This document shows, one piece after another, positions 48,244 to 58,392 of a DNA stretch of 64,000 bases (positions are counted from its first letter, which is position 1; the number at the start of each line of letters is the position of its first letter). The position numbers and the translations under genes were made by a program. This DNA is from Semisulcospira habei. Lineage: Eukaryota > Mollusca > Gastropoda > Semisulcospiridae. Location: the NCBI GenBank assembly GCA_036245525.1, contig BTPG01000003.1:140710120-140774119 (forward strand), in the 5' to 3' direction. The notes below the pieces were generated by a model. It searched no databases. It was not told the DNA's origin and saw only the letters and a program-made list of their open reading frames with translations.

Positions 48244-48747
48244 CATCAGCTGTCCTTTTGTGACTGCATCGCTTATTAGATCTTTTGAGCCTTCCACTGG
48301 ACACCTACTACATAAAGTAAAGGCGTCTGGGGGTAGTCCCTATTACTTTATGTAGTAGGTGTTCAGTGGAAGGCTCAAAAGATCTAATAAGCGATGCAGT
48401 CACAAAAGGACAGCTGATGTCCTGATGACACAATGCAAGCTTACCAGCCTGGATTTCCATGGCATTAGCACAGCATTCTCAGAATTTATTGAAAACTTAT
48501 GTCCCTTGGAGCTACTCTGATTGAGTTTTTTTGGCTTTGGGCGACGCCTTTGTTAAAAGTAAAGAATAATTGTAACACAAAATTGCCTAGGTGTTGCCTT
48601 TTCAAAATTAGTCAGTCTTCTTCCACTGCAACACCCCATAAAGCTTTAGGGATGCAATCCACGCTGGACTAGTGGTTGCTACCAGTCAAATTCTGGAGGC
48701 GGCATCTGGTACATGCGTTGTGTTTGCAATTTCAGGTTACGCCGTAT

Positions 48748-48791
48748 GCCTACCTGATGAAACCCACCTTGGGTCGAAACCGGTCGTAGGC
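48748..48791 (+). ncRNA. Hammerhead ribozyme motif, copy 3
   Basis: GCCTAC 48748-48753, CTGATGA 48754-48760, stem II 48761-48775, GAAA 48776-48779, then CCGGTC to 48785 and GTAGGC 48786-48791. Predicted cleavage lies between 48785 and 48786. Same sequence as copy 1, opposite strand. Confidence 0.87.
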
Positions 48792-49068
48792 GGCAAAATC
48801 TTAAATCTGTCCAGCAGGTCCAAGATCTGTTTGGGAATATTCATGCACTAGCCTCCCCTTTCGGGGGGAGGACTGGATATTCTCCGGCGGGTTGCGGGGC
48901 GCCTGGGGGTAGTCCCTATTACTTTATGTAGTAGGTGTTCAGTGGAAGGCTCAAAAGATCTAATAAGCGATGCAGTCACAAAAGGACAGCTGATGTCCTG
49001 ATGACACAATGCAAGCTTACCAGCCTGGATTTCCATGGCATTAGCACAGCATTCTCAGAATTTATTGA

Positions 49069-49197
<129 letters not shown>

Positions 49198-49320
49198 ATG
49201 TGGTTTCAGCAAGAGGCAAAGATCCTCATGAACCCCCGCACCTGCGGGGGTTCATGAGGATCTATGCCTCTTGCAGTTGGGTGGAATTCACTTTTTCTTC
49301 GCACTGAAAGTATTATTTAA

Positions 49321-49818
49321 CCCAGCAAGGTGTTCAGGCGTATCAAAGTTGGCTGCTTTTCTGGCGGACAAAAAACAGCCGCAGTTAGGTTCACTGAAAC
49401 CATCTTTCATTGTGTGCCTACATGCCCTCTCCAGCGCCAAAATTGACACAGCTGCTTATGAGACTTGCTTCTGTGGGAGTGCATGAGGATCTATGCCTTC
49501 AGGAAGACGGCTGTGTTTGCTTTTGTCCCCGATAGTCTGGGGGTTGCAAAACAACTCGTAATTAATAAAAAGTAACTGGAAAAATGACGGAGGTGTAAGA
49601 ATCGAAAATGATTTTTATTATAGGATGGCGCTGGGAATTGTGGGTGATGAATATCAATCATATTCAAATGAATGGAGGATTAATTATTTCAGCGTGAAAA
49701 GCAGACGGACGGAAATGTGCTTGTCTGGAAATTTCTTCAGATGCCTTCACTTGTAGCCATCTAGCCTCAGCGTTGGAATTTCAAATAGAAAGATTCTTTC
49801 AACTAGCGACAGCGATCT
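49321..49818. other. Unassigned DNA
   Basis: A family A half arm (GCATGAGGATCTATGCC) is visible near 49480. Nothing else recognised. Confidence 0.4.
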
Positions 49819-49884
49819 GCAAGAGGCATAGATCCTCATGAGCCCCTGCAGGAAGCGGGGACTCATGAGGATATATACATCTTG
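49819..49884. mobile_element. Family A core hairpin
   Basis: GCAAGAGGCATAGATCC and GGATATATACATCTTG arms, tip CCCCTGCAGGAAGCGGGG. Confidence 0.7.
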
Positions 49885-50395
49885 TTGAATTGATTCTTGT
49901 TCTATCTTACATAATACCTACGGTTTCGTAGTTATATTCTCATATATTCTGTTATATTCTCTTCTTGTTTCCAGGAACAGGGATTTGCAAAACTTTGACA
50001 TTTCCAAAATACACTCTGACGCACTCCTTTAGGTAACCAGCGTCCAACTGCAAGATTCCAAGACATGCTTGAACCCTGTGCCTCTTGTTTAACTTGGTGA
50101 TATATATACCTGTGTTCTTCGTGTGCAGGAGTGTATTGGGCGTTCAGTTTTTGACGGGATAACTGGTGTCAAATTTCACAAGCAGCTTTGAATGCAGCCG
50201 AATTGCTTGACTCCGCCCTCCCACACACTGGTCTCGCTGAGTTCAAGAAGATGTAGTTAAACACGTAATGTTTTCATTATAAGAGCATTGAGCCATAACT
50301 AAAATTTAAAATGAATGACGAAGTTTGTCCTGTGAAGAGAACAGCTCAACGAAGAATGAAACACAATTAAAAAAAGAGTTTCAACACTTTTTACT
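49885..50395. other. Unassigned DNA
   Basis: Traces of a family A arm at 50058-50090 (CTGCAAGATTCC, GTGCCTCTTG). No coding signal. Confidence 0.4.
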
Positions 50396-50793
50396 AATAC
50401 CTTATCTGCCATCGGACATACATTTAGTTTCTGAAATCTGTGCTCACTGAACGACCAAAAACGACCACAAAACAAAGAACGACCAAAAACGACCACAAAA
50501 CAAAGAAGGACCAAAAACGACCACAAAAAAAGAAAGAACGACCAAAAACGACCACAAAACAAAGAACGACCAAAAACGACCACAAAACAAAGGACGACCA
50601 AAAACGACCACAAAACAAAGAACGACCAAAAACGACCACAAAACAAAGAACGACCAAAAAACCACAGCTGTCCAAAGAACATGGAAAGAAAGTGGTATTA
50701 GAGAGAGGCATAGATCCTCATAAGCCTCCGCAGTCGCGGGTGCTCATGAGGATCTATGCCTCTTGCAGGTAGATCGCATTCGCAGTGAAGGGA
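50396..50793 (+). mobile_element. Family A MITE with a minisatellite expanded in its left arm
   Basis: The left arm starts at about 50402 (TATCTGCCATCGGACATAC, TTTCTGAAATCTGTGC) and resumes after the minisatellite with CAGCTGTCCAAAGAACATGG. Core hairpin 50702-50766. The right end GCAGTGAAGGG is followed by ATTAA (TTAA 50794-50797). Confidence 0.8.
50439..50662. repeat. 28-bp minisatellite inside the family A arm
   Basis: About eight copies of AACGACCAAAAACGACCACA + AAACAAAG. Each unit holds two ACGACCA half-units. The seed ACGACCAAAAGCCAAAA is present once in ordinary family A copies (for example 18090-18110). Confidence 0.93.
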
Positions 50794-51040
50794 TTAAAAT
50801 CTCTCTCTCTCCCTCTCTCTCTCTCTCGCTCTCTCCTGCATATTTTCTTCTTCAATTCTGTTTTTAACACTTTTAATTGACGTCACTTTTGTGTCAATTC
50901 GTTTATTACGCACTTTTGGTTCTTCGACTGTTGTTTGACGTCATACCTTCAGTCGCATCTTCCCATCACGAAAAAATAACTTCTGGACAATTGCATACTT
51001 GTTTTTATGTCTTTTTTTTTTTTAAAGCATTCAACCGAAA

Positions 51041-51297
51041 TATGCTGACGAGAAAGAGAAATGCTGCATAATTCAAGTCATCGGAAACACGTCAGTGTTT
51101 CCGATGACTTGAATTATGTAGCATTTCAATCCAAAATATGCTGACGAGCATAAGAAATGCTACATAACTGACGTGTTTCCGATGACTTGAATTATGTAGC
51201 ATTTCAATCCAAAACATGCTGACGAGCATAAGAAATGCTACATAACTGACGTGTTTCCTATGACTTGAATTATGTAGCATTTCTCATGCTCGTCAGT
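51041..51297. mobile_element. Family F fold-back element, with 77-bp tandem repeats
   Basis: GCTGACGAG arms at the outer ends. Hairpin ATAATTCAAGTCATCGGAAA and complement. Then two direct 77-bp units, GCTGACGAGCATAAGAAATG onward, at 51141 and 51218. Confidence 0.8.
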
Positions 51298-51568
51298 TTA
51301 GTAATAAATTGTAATTGTAGCCGTCTTTTACAAGCGTGTTTCTTTCTCCGTTGGGTTTTCCCCTGCAATCTCCGCGCTTGGCATTCCCCTTTTTGGTGTG
51401 GACTTGTCCTCTGAATACTACATTGCACTTCAGAAAATAGCTCGTCCCACACTGGGTGTCTACCCTTGTTCGCTACCGCCGTTTCAATGGTAGCAAATCG
51501 GAGGAGACAACCAGTGTGCTCGATCATGCTCGTCCAAGAACGCTATAGGTAAAGGCTGTGAGCGTTAA

Positions 51569-51654
51569 CCCTTTTGGCGGTCGGTAGCACATTTTTTCGC
51601 TATGATTCTTGCAGGAATCATGGCGACAAGAAAGCGCTACCAACAGCCAAAGGG
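51569..51654. mobile_element. Family E fold-back MITE, 86 bp, TTAA-flanked
   Basis: TTAA at 51565-51568 and 51655-51658. Ends CCCTTTTGGCGGTCGGTAGC and, on the complement, CCCTTTGGCTGTTGGTAGCG. Inner ATGATTC/GAATCAT pairs around TTGCAG. Confidence 0.88.
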
Positions 51655-51658
51655 TTAA

Positions 51659-52462
51659 TGCAATTTGTGTTGCGACATTTGCGAAGAAAAACGGTTACAT
51701 TGTTGTGATAGAAAACAAACACTCAAAGTCTTATCCCAATGTTTCAATCGGTAATTTACAGTTAATTGATACATTTCTACAGTCACGATTGAACCATCTA
51801 CCGCACAATCTTTCAGATGAAAACGTTTCCGATGTTTCATGGACACGGTCTGCGATAGCGTGTCTTATTTGACAGAAGTCAGTTCGTCCATTTTAAAAAA
51901 AAAACATCTACGTGCTGGCTTTTGACAAATAACAACAGATATTTCTCGTTTGCCTACCCTCTCCTGTCTGCAAGTGAAACAGAGTTTCATGAACACATGC
52001 AGACTCAGTGCCGACTGGCAATACAAGATGCCCCTTTATGTTACATTCACATTTTAACCCTCTTTATATCTTACGGCTCGCAAATAGTTCTCCGCCCTAG
52101 TTATCTCGAAATCAATTTTCACCCTCTTCATTGGCTGAGCTATTGCCACAAGGGGAAATAACCGAATGACAAGCGAGAGATAGCCTCCCTTCCTGTGGAT
52201 TACATAACAAACGTGACGTGTTGCGGAAGCATTGGCTGGCAGCTTGGAGCCTGCGCATTACTGCGAGTCAACGTTTCCGGTGCTTGATGACACTTGAGAA
52301 AGTGGTCATAACTATTTTACATTTAGCGTCAACTGCGGGAGAGGGTACTGTCATGACAGCTCAGTGGACGTGGTTTATTTCTTTGGTGCAAGTGGAGATT
52401 CTCATCTTTTAGTTTGTTTGTTTTTTTTTCTACATTTTTGGATTTGTCTTACGCGGACGAAA
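51659..52462. other. Unassigned DNA
   Basis: ORFs of 64-87 codons here have no visible domain. No repeat recognised. Confidence 0.4.
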
Positions 52463-52466
52463 TTAA

Positions 52467-52671
52467 CCCTTTCCTTGCCATCAGACACAGACCGTGTTTT
52501 GAAATCTTTGTTAATTTAATTCCAAAGAGTCCAAGCCGTCCAGGGAACATGGATCTCAAGTGGTTTCAGCAAGAAGCATAGATCCTCATGTGCCCCCGCA
52601 ACAGCGGGGGCTCATGCGGATCTATGCATCTTCCAGATGGTTAGTGTTCACTTTTCTCGGCAGTGAACGGG
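52467..52671 (+). mobile_element. Family A fold-back MITE, full length, TTAA both sides
   Basis: TTAA at 52463-52466 and 52672-52675. Ends CCCTTTCCTTGCC and GGCAGTGAACGGG. Core hairpin 52569-52634 with tip CCCCCGCAACAGCGGGGG. Left arm CCGTCCAGGGAACATGG. Length 205 bp; best reference copy in the window. Confidence 0.92.
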
Positions 52672-52689
52672 TTAATTTGATTCCGCGAA

Positions 52690-52785
52690 CAGATTGTCTA
52701 TGAGAGGTCGAGGGTGCCCTCAGGCACCAAGCTATTCTGCGGCCCCAGCCTTGAAGTATCATAGTCGATCAATAGTCGCTGCAGT
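52690..52785. mobile_element. Family B, decayed
   Basis: CCCTCAGGCACCAAGC, TATTCTGCGGCC and CCTTGAAGTATCATAGTCGA represent the right side of the hairpin. Confidence 0.55.
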
Positions 52786-52911
52786 TTGTCATGCCGACCT
52801 GAACGAAACACAGACCAGAACGCTGACTACAAAGCGTGTTGAATGCAGAGAATAACCGCACGAAGAAAACAGCAAGCTTGGAAAAAGTGGGTAAAACACC
52901 GTTTATTACTA

Positions 52912-52977
52912 AACTGACGAGCATGAGAAATGCCACATAATTCATGTCATTATGTCGCATTTCTTTTGCTCGTCAGC
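52912..52977. mobile_element. Family F fold-back element, short
   Basis: ACTGACGAGCATGAGAAATG and the complement CATTTCTTTTGCTCGTCAG around a TCATGTCATTATG centre. Confidence 0.75.
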
Positions 52978-52987
52978 ATATTTCGGG

Positions 52988-53280
52988 TTATAAGCGCTTA
53001 GAAAAGACAGTTAAACCACAAGTTATATTAATATATCGGGTTAAAAAGCTTTCTCAAAGAGCTAGAGACAAACAAACAAGTATACAATTCACTACTTGTC
53101 CGAAAGCGTGGAGAAAGTATAAAAAGTAACATCTCTCTCCCGCCGCCTAATGGCTTTCTCCGTGCTCTGACAAGACACTGAAGTAGTGAATTGTATACTT
53201 GTTTGTTTATTTTGAAAAAAAACACAAAACAAAGCACAAAAAAAAACCTGATAAATTGACGGTAACTGTCTTTTCCATGC
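52988..53280. repeat. Nested fold-back (TTAGAAAAGACAGTTA outer arms)
   Basis: The outer arms TTAGAAAAGACAGTTAA and GTAACTGTCTTTTCCA pair. An inner 25-base arm (AAACAAACAAGTATACAATT and on) at 53069-53097 pairs perfectly with 53184-53210. Confidence 0.75.
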
Positions 53281-53285
53281 CTTAA

Positions 53286-53491
53286 CGCATTCTGCCGTAG
53301 GACCGAAATCCCCAAAGTTTGAAGTTGCCCTCTGAAGGACTATATTACAACTCTATATCCAGATCGAGCATGATAGTTCAAGGGTGGTGCCAGAATAGCT
53401 TGGCGCCTATGGGCGCCAAGCTTTTCTGGCACCACCCTTGAACTATCACGCCCGATCAATGTCTTGCTGCGGTGTGTCAGGGCTGAATGAT
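53286..53491. mobile_element. Family B fold-back MITE, full length
   Basis: TTAA at 53282-53285 and 53492-53495. Ends CGCATTCTGCCG and CAGGGCTGAATGAT. The core has CCAGAATAGCTTGGCGCC around TATG. Length 206 bp. Confidence 0.9.
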
Positions 53492-53495
53492 TTAA

Positions 53496-54093
53496 CGGTT
53501 CCCACACAAATGGTTCAGGCAGGAGGCAAACGTTTCTTTTCTCTGCTTGACTTGTTATTTGTCTTATCTCTACAAGTGTTTCTTTTCAAGATGTCGCAAA
53601 CTCTATGTTGTAGACATAACAAAAACAAAAAAAAAGATATAGATTACACAACTGAGCGTGCTTTCTCCGAAAGCTAGCAAATAAACTTGGGCAGACAAAA
53701 AGGAAAACACCAACATACGTCGGAGTAACAAGGAAAAACGGTTTGCTGTCTTTTTCCGAAGCAGATGAGACAGGCAACAAGAATGACAAGGAGCAAATTA
53801 TCTTCTTTCAAAAAGTAACATATTATTTTAGCGTGAGTCCATCTATTTCGCCGCCTTACGGCTCATGTTTTGTGGTTTTGTGGTTGTAGTTTTTTTAATG
53901 AGAAGCACTGACATTTACAACTGACGTTGCCCGGGCGGGCTGTGGATGCTAAAATTCGGAAAATAGAGCGACTTCTCGAAGTCTATAATCAGCTAAGACA
54001 TTACTATGCTTTTCGTCACAAGCAACGTCAGAGAGGTGTCACCTTATCGCCAGTCTTAAAGGTAGCCAAAATGAGAACAGCAGAAGTTTTTCA
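53496..54093. other. Unassigned DNA
   Basis: No repeat or coding signature recognised. Confidence 0.4.
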
Positions 54094-54097
54094 TTAG

Positions 54098-54285
54098 CTC
54101 ATTCCACTCCAGGACCGAAATCCACCAATTTTGAAGTTGCCCTCTGAACGACTGTATTACAATTCTAGGGACAGATCGAGCATGATAGTTCAAGGGTGGT
54201 TCCAGAATAGCTTGGCGCCAAGCTATTCTGGCACCGCCCTTGAACTATCATGCTCGATCCATGTCTGGCTGTGGGGCTGAATGAG
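54098..54285. mobile_element. Family B fold-back MITE with TTAG duplication
   Basis: TTAG, not TTAA, flanks both sides (54094-54097 and 54286-54289). Ends CTCATTCCACTCCAGG and GGGGCTGAATGAG. The tip is shortened (CTTGGCGCCAAG without a loop). Length 188 bp. Confidence 0.9.
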
Positions 54286-54426
54286 TTAGAGCATGGAACC
54301 ACCCACCCATCCCGATCAGCCGTTCCGTCCTACGGCACCTTTAAGGCGCTACTGGGCGGCAGTCTCCACACCCTGCAACCAGCTCCCACTGCTCCATGAA
54401 CACCTTCCCTGACTTGTGCATAATTA

Positions 54427-54526
54427 TACTGACGAACAAAAGAAATGCGAGATTTTTGGAATCATCGGAAATACTTTATTTTTTCCGATGATTCCATAAA
54501 TTTCGTATTTCTTCTGCTCGTCAGTA
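54427..54526. mobile_element. Family F fold-back element, 100 bp with TA duplication
   Basis: Ends TACTGACGAACAAAAGAAAT and the complement with small changes; TA on both sides (54425-54426, 54527-54528). Ends and TA duplication point to Tc1/mariner-type MITEs; this is inferred. Confidence 0.8.
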
Positions 54527-54535
54527 TAGTTTTAA

Positions 54536-54741
54536 CTCATTCAGCCCGACGCAAGCATTTGCCAAATTTTGGAGGCGTCATCTAACGACTATGCACATGT
54601 TACAGGGGATGGATCGACCTTGATAATTCAATGGTAGTGCCAGATTAGCTTGGCGCCTGTCGGCGCCAAGCTAATCTGGCACTACCCTTGAATTATCATG
54701 GTCGATCTATCTCCTGCTGTAGTGATTAAGGGCTGAATGGG
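54536..54741. mobile_element. Family B fold-back MITE, full length
   Basis: TTAA at 54532-54535 and 54742-54745. Ends CTCATTCAGCCCGACG and AGGGCTGAATGGG. The core has GCCAGATTAGCTTGGCGCC around TGTC. Length 206 bp. Confidence 0.92.
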
Positions 54742-54892
54742 TTAACCTTTTCAACATTTTAACCTGAGCCACGACCACAAAATACCGTGACGCCTCGTCG
54801 ATACAACGCTCCAACAGGAGCCTTACTTTTCCAATGGAGAGGAAGAAGAAGATTCTCTAGGCATGCAAACTTCATAATTTAAACACACGTTA

Positions 54893-55085
54893 ACCCATTA
54901 ACTGCCGAGAAAAAATGAACATGATCCAACTGCAAGAGACATAGACCCTCTCAGGCCCATGAAGATCTATGCCTCCTGCTGAGACTAATGTGTATTCATA
55001 TCACTTAGGCGGTTTTGGCTTTTGGTCGTTGAATGAACCAAGATTTTAGAAAGGAAAATGTATACGTACAGTGGCATACAAGGGG
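54893..55085 (-). mobile_element. Family A MITE, TTAA-flanked, hairpin tip deleted
   Basis: TTAA at 54889-54892 and 55086-55089. Ends CCCATTAACTGCCGAG and GTGGCATACAAGGGG. The GAGCCCCCGC part of the hairpin is missing. Length 193 bp. Confidence 0.82.
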
Positions 55086-55353
55086 TTAAGCTATACATTC
55101 ATCATAACCTAGAGAGACCTTCTCCAGGTTATAAAGAATTTACAGCTTTAAGTCAGCGGAGCTACAGTGAATCTAGATCCACTGTCAAATCAGACAATAT
55201 TGAAAAGAGTTGCACCCAATGGCAGTTTCTCTGCAGGAATCACAGAGTCTCACGAATGCCTTGCTTGAATACAGATCGGCTCCATTTTCCTTCACTCGCT
55301 TCCTCACACTGGGACTGTTGTTGCGGGTTGAGCATAAGGTCAATACGATCTAA

Positions 55354-55836
55354 TAGTGTACCCCTTCGTAGTTGCCATTAGACGCAGACTGCGTTATCCC
55401 AGACCTATCAGTTCAACGTCAAGGATTTCCCTGCAGCCACCCAAGGAACACGAAGTGGTATGGGCATGTCACGCGTTCAGCAGGGCTTGCCAAAACAATC
55501 CTGCAAGGCACTGTGCAAGGAGGACGAAGGAGAGGAAGACAGAGGAAAAGTTGGGAGGACAATATCTCAGAGTGGACAGGACTGAAGCTGGGCGATACGC
55601 TGAGAATGGCAGAGAACAGAGAGGAATGGAGGGAGCTGGTTGTCAAGTCATCAGTGGTGCCCCAACAGTCGGCAAGACTACGGGATATAGATAGATAGAT
55701 AGACCCAAGGAACATGGATACAGTGCGGTTTCAGCAAGAGGCATAGATCCTCGTGAGCCCCCGCAATTGCGGGGGCTCATGAGGATCTATGCCTCTTGCA
55801 TTTGGATGGCGTTCAGTTTTCTCGGCGGGTAACAAT
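55354..55836 (+). mobile_element. Family A MITE interrupted by LINE-C
   Basis: The left arm has CCCCTTCGTAGTTGCCATTA, GACGCAGACTGCG and AGTTCAACGTCAAGG. The arm resumes at about 55706 (ACCCAAGGAACATGG) and the core hairpin is 55734-55799. The right end is TTCTCGGCGGGTAAC. Without the insert it is about 220 bp. Confidence 0.78.
55454..55705 (+). pseudogene. LINE-C 3' end, 5'-truncated
   Basis: The plus frame encodes KWYGHVTRSAGLAKTILQGT, GGRRRGRQRKSWEDNISEWT and MAENREEWRELVVKSSVVPQ, a common LINE reverse transcriptase C-terminus. It ends in GGGATATAGATAGATAG, a (GATA)n tail. ACCCAAGGAACA flanks both sides (about 55439-55452 and 55704-55716), giving a 12-base target duplication inside the MITE arm. 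A relative is at 38420-38555. Confidence 0.87.
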
Positions 55837-55838
55837 TG

Positions 55839-56291
55839 AATAGTTACAAGCAAATCGACGACCCTCCCAAAGCGATAGTCATTTAGGTCGCGCTGGGCTT
55901 TTAACATGACGTAAAACCAGTCTAAAATGAGCTGATAATTTCCCACAATTACAGCTATTCCGCAGTTTTATTGTGACCGTTTGACCTTCTTCAGCCAAAT
56001 GGCTCACCATTTACAGCTTACAGTTCAGCAGGACTTTACCCCCATGACTGCTAGTGACGATAACCTACCGTTCTAGCGGGAAAAGACGCATATGACTGGG
56101 GATGCGTTGTCCACTTCTCTTGTTCTTGTTGTCAGTGGCTAACTTGAAATTGACCGTGTAATGGACTGTGTGCTCTCTGGACTGACTGGAATTTTCATGG
56201 GCAGAGAGACTGACATTAACAGCCAGGAGACATCCATGCCGCGTTTTTTTTCCCCTCTCTTTGTCGCGGTGTTTCATTTTAATATCAACGA
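55839..56291. other. Unassigned DNA
   Basis: Contains CCATGACTGCTAGTGACGAT (56043), similar to 34427 (CCATTGGCTGCTACTGACGA), so another small dispersed repeat may exist. No coding signal. Confidence 0.4.
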
Positions 56292-56512
56292 ATACTGAGG
56301 AGCAAAAGAAATGCGATATTTTTGGATTCACTGGAAACACAAAAAATGCAACATTTTTGTAATCTAAAGTGTTTCCGATGATTAAATATGTCGCATGGAG
56401 CAAAAGAAATGCGATATTTTTGGAATCACTGGAAACACAAAAAATGCAACATTTTTGTAATCTAAAGTGTTTCCGATGATTAAAAATGTCGCATTTCTTT
56501 TGCTCTTAGTAT
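56292..56512. mobile_element. Family F fold-back element with internal ~100-bp duplication
   Basis: Ends ATACTGAGGAGCAAAAG and TTTTGCTCTTAGTAT. The segment GGAGCAAAAGAAATGCGATA to GTTTCCGATGATTAAA occurs twice (from 56298 and 56398). Confidence 0.8.
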
Positions 56513-56685
56513 ATTTGCAGCTGTTTATGCTTTGTTTTTTTTTTTACACTCTCGTATTGTCATTTTAATTACATTCTCCCTATCATAAGCCTACCTAACA
56601 GTCACGAGTTCTATTAAAAAAAAAAATTGGAAATTTTGAAATTTTTCCAGCCGAACGGTATCTTTAGCAGTAGTGAATGTGTTAA

Positions 56686-56743
56686 CCCTTTGGATGTCAG
56701 CGGCCTTTGTATCGCGACAAAAAGCTCTACAGACAGGGAAGGG
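56686..56743. mobile_element. Family E fold-back MITE, shortened
   Basis: The left flank is TTAA (56682-56685), left end CCCTTTGGATGTCAGCGG; right CTCTACAGACAGGGAAGGG followed by ATAA. Traces of a further copy are near 61690-61715. Confidence 0.65.
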
Positions 56744-56934
56744 ATAACGCTGGATTAGTGCATTTTGAGCGTAACGGAAGGAACTCTCCTGCATAGAAAG
56801 GAGAGGAAGAGCAGAAATGTCTTTCATTTCACGACATTCAAACCTCAGTTTTGGTCCAGCTGTATTATTATATATACAGCGCCAAGCTAGTTTGGCAACA
56901 CCCTTGAACAAGGTTTATATGCTAAGCTAATCCA

Positions 56935-57068
56935 TTCCCTGTCATGGGACACATACAGTTTAAGTCTGAAATCTTTCTTTATTCCACGACCAAATGACAA
57001 TACCGCCCAAAGAAAAACTATATGAACTGGTCTCAGCAAGAGGCATAGATCCTCATGAGCCCCCGTGG
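56935..57068 (+). mobile_element. Family A left half
   Basis: CAGTTTAAGTCTGAAATC, TTTATTCCACGACCAAATG, ACTGGTCTCAGCAAGAGGC and GAGCCCCCG; the second hairpin arm is missing after 57068. Confidence 0.7.
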
Positions 57069-57590
57069 AACGTCTTCTCTTTCACAACTCTAGAGCTATC
57101 ACGCTCGACCCACTTCCAACACTTGGCGGTGGACGGGAAGGAAGCAGAAGATTTATTCGTCTATGCTGCACCGCTGTCAAGAAGGAGGTTCATTTCCTTA
57201 ACAGACGACACTGTCGTCAGTACAGTAAATGATGAAAAATGACGCAGGTCTGAATTTTCCCTGAAAACAGGCATAGTAGCCACATCAGTCATCACCGGCA
57301 AATCTTATGTGACGACAAAAAAGCCATTCTTTGAAAAGGAGCAGAAAAATACAGATATTTATCATAAGAATTATGTCAGTAGCAATAACAAAAAATTCAG
57401 TCGTTATGAAAAATAGGCAGGATAAGTATATATTTTGCTGCATTGAAAATAGCGTCGCTGAATAACAAAGGTTTATTTTATGCGGCGGTTTTTGCCCAAA
57501 GATCTACACGTACATGCAAAATCACAGTTAGAAAAACAGTTTTATTAAGTAAGCTAAAATATCTGACATGTAACGGCAGAAGGCAGTAAA
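57069..57590. other. Unassigned DNA
   Basis: No repeat or coding signature recognised. Confidence 0.4.
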
Positions 57591-57593
57591 TCC

Positions 57594-57670
57594 GCTGTAC
57601 TGAAAAGCAGGATTTTCATGGCATCACAATGACATTCTCGCTTTTCACAAAAATGGATTTTCTATCTTTT
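57594..57670. repeat. Fold-back hairpin related to 3905-3986
   Basis: AGCAGGATTTTCATGG and TCTCGCTTTTCACAAAAATG. Confidence 0.55.
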
Positions 57671-57743
57671 ATCTTCTACCTATTGTTATGCCCTTCACTG
57701 CTAAAAAAAAACCAACTAAACACACACACACACATCCCCTAAC

Positions 57744-57806
57744 TGCAAGAAACATAAATCCTCATGAGCACCCCTACGGGTGGGAGGTGAACATTTCTGT
57801 CTCTTG
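57744..57806. mobile_element. Family A core hairpin, diverged
   Basis: GCAAGAAACATAAATCCTCA and TGTCTCTTG; a short (CA)n lies just upstream and CCCTTCACTGCTAAAAA marks the left end at about 57689. Confidence 0.6.
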
Positions 57807-57924
57807 TTTGATTCGCTCATACTGCGGTGCTCACACAGAGCAGCCACCGCGCTTAAAATCAGTCTCTGACGTAGGTTTCGAAGAAAATAGAATTTGTGTC
57901 TGTTAGCAGAGAACATAGCATTAA

Positions 57925-58100
57925 CCCCATCACTGCCGGGGCACAGCGAAGTACACCCAGCTGCAAAAGATATCGATGCTCATGATCCCCCGCACTTGCG
58001 GGGGCTCATGAGGATCTATGCCTTTTGCTGATACCACTTTGCATTCGGACGGTTAAGGTTTTATAGTTTTTAATAAATTATGATTCTGTGTCCTGTGGCG
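57925..58100 (-). mobile_element. Family A MITE, right arm decayed
   Basis: The left flank is TTAA (57921-57924), left end CCCCATCACTGCCGGGG. Core hairpin 57963-58027 with tip CCCCCGCACTTGCGGGGG. Confidence 0.75.
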
Positions 58101-58392
58101 AGGAAGCCGTTTTACGTGCATGTCTAAATCTCAAAGTTACATCAATGGAGTACAATATGACTATTTCCAGTGCATTATTCGAATGCTACATACCCATAAA
58201 CGTACGAGGCCAACAAACTGTGATCATAATTAAATACTCGTCAATATTCTAACAAACCACACTCAGAAACCGACATACATTGCTTTTATGCGCTGTACGA
58301 TATTGCAAAGCAAACAATAACCTGTTCTTCCTGAAAGCAGTCATGCAGCGGAACAACAGGAGCATTGAAGATGTTATTCTCTTTGTTCTTAA

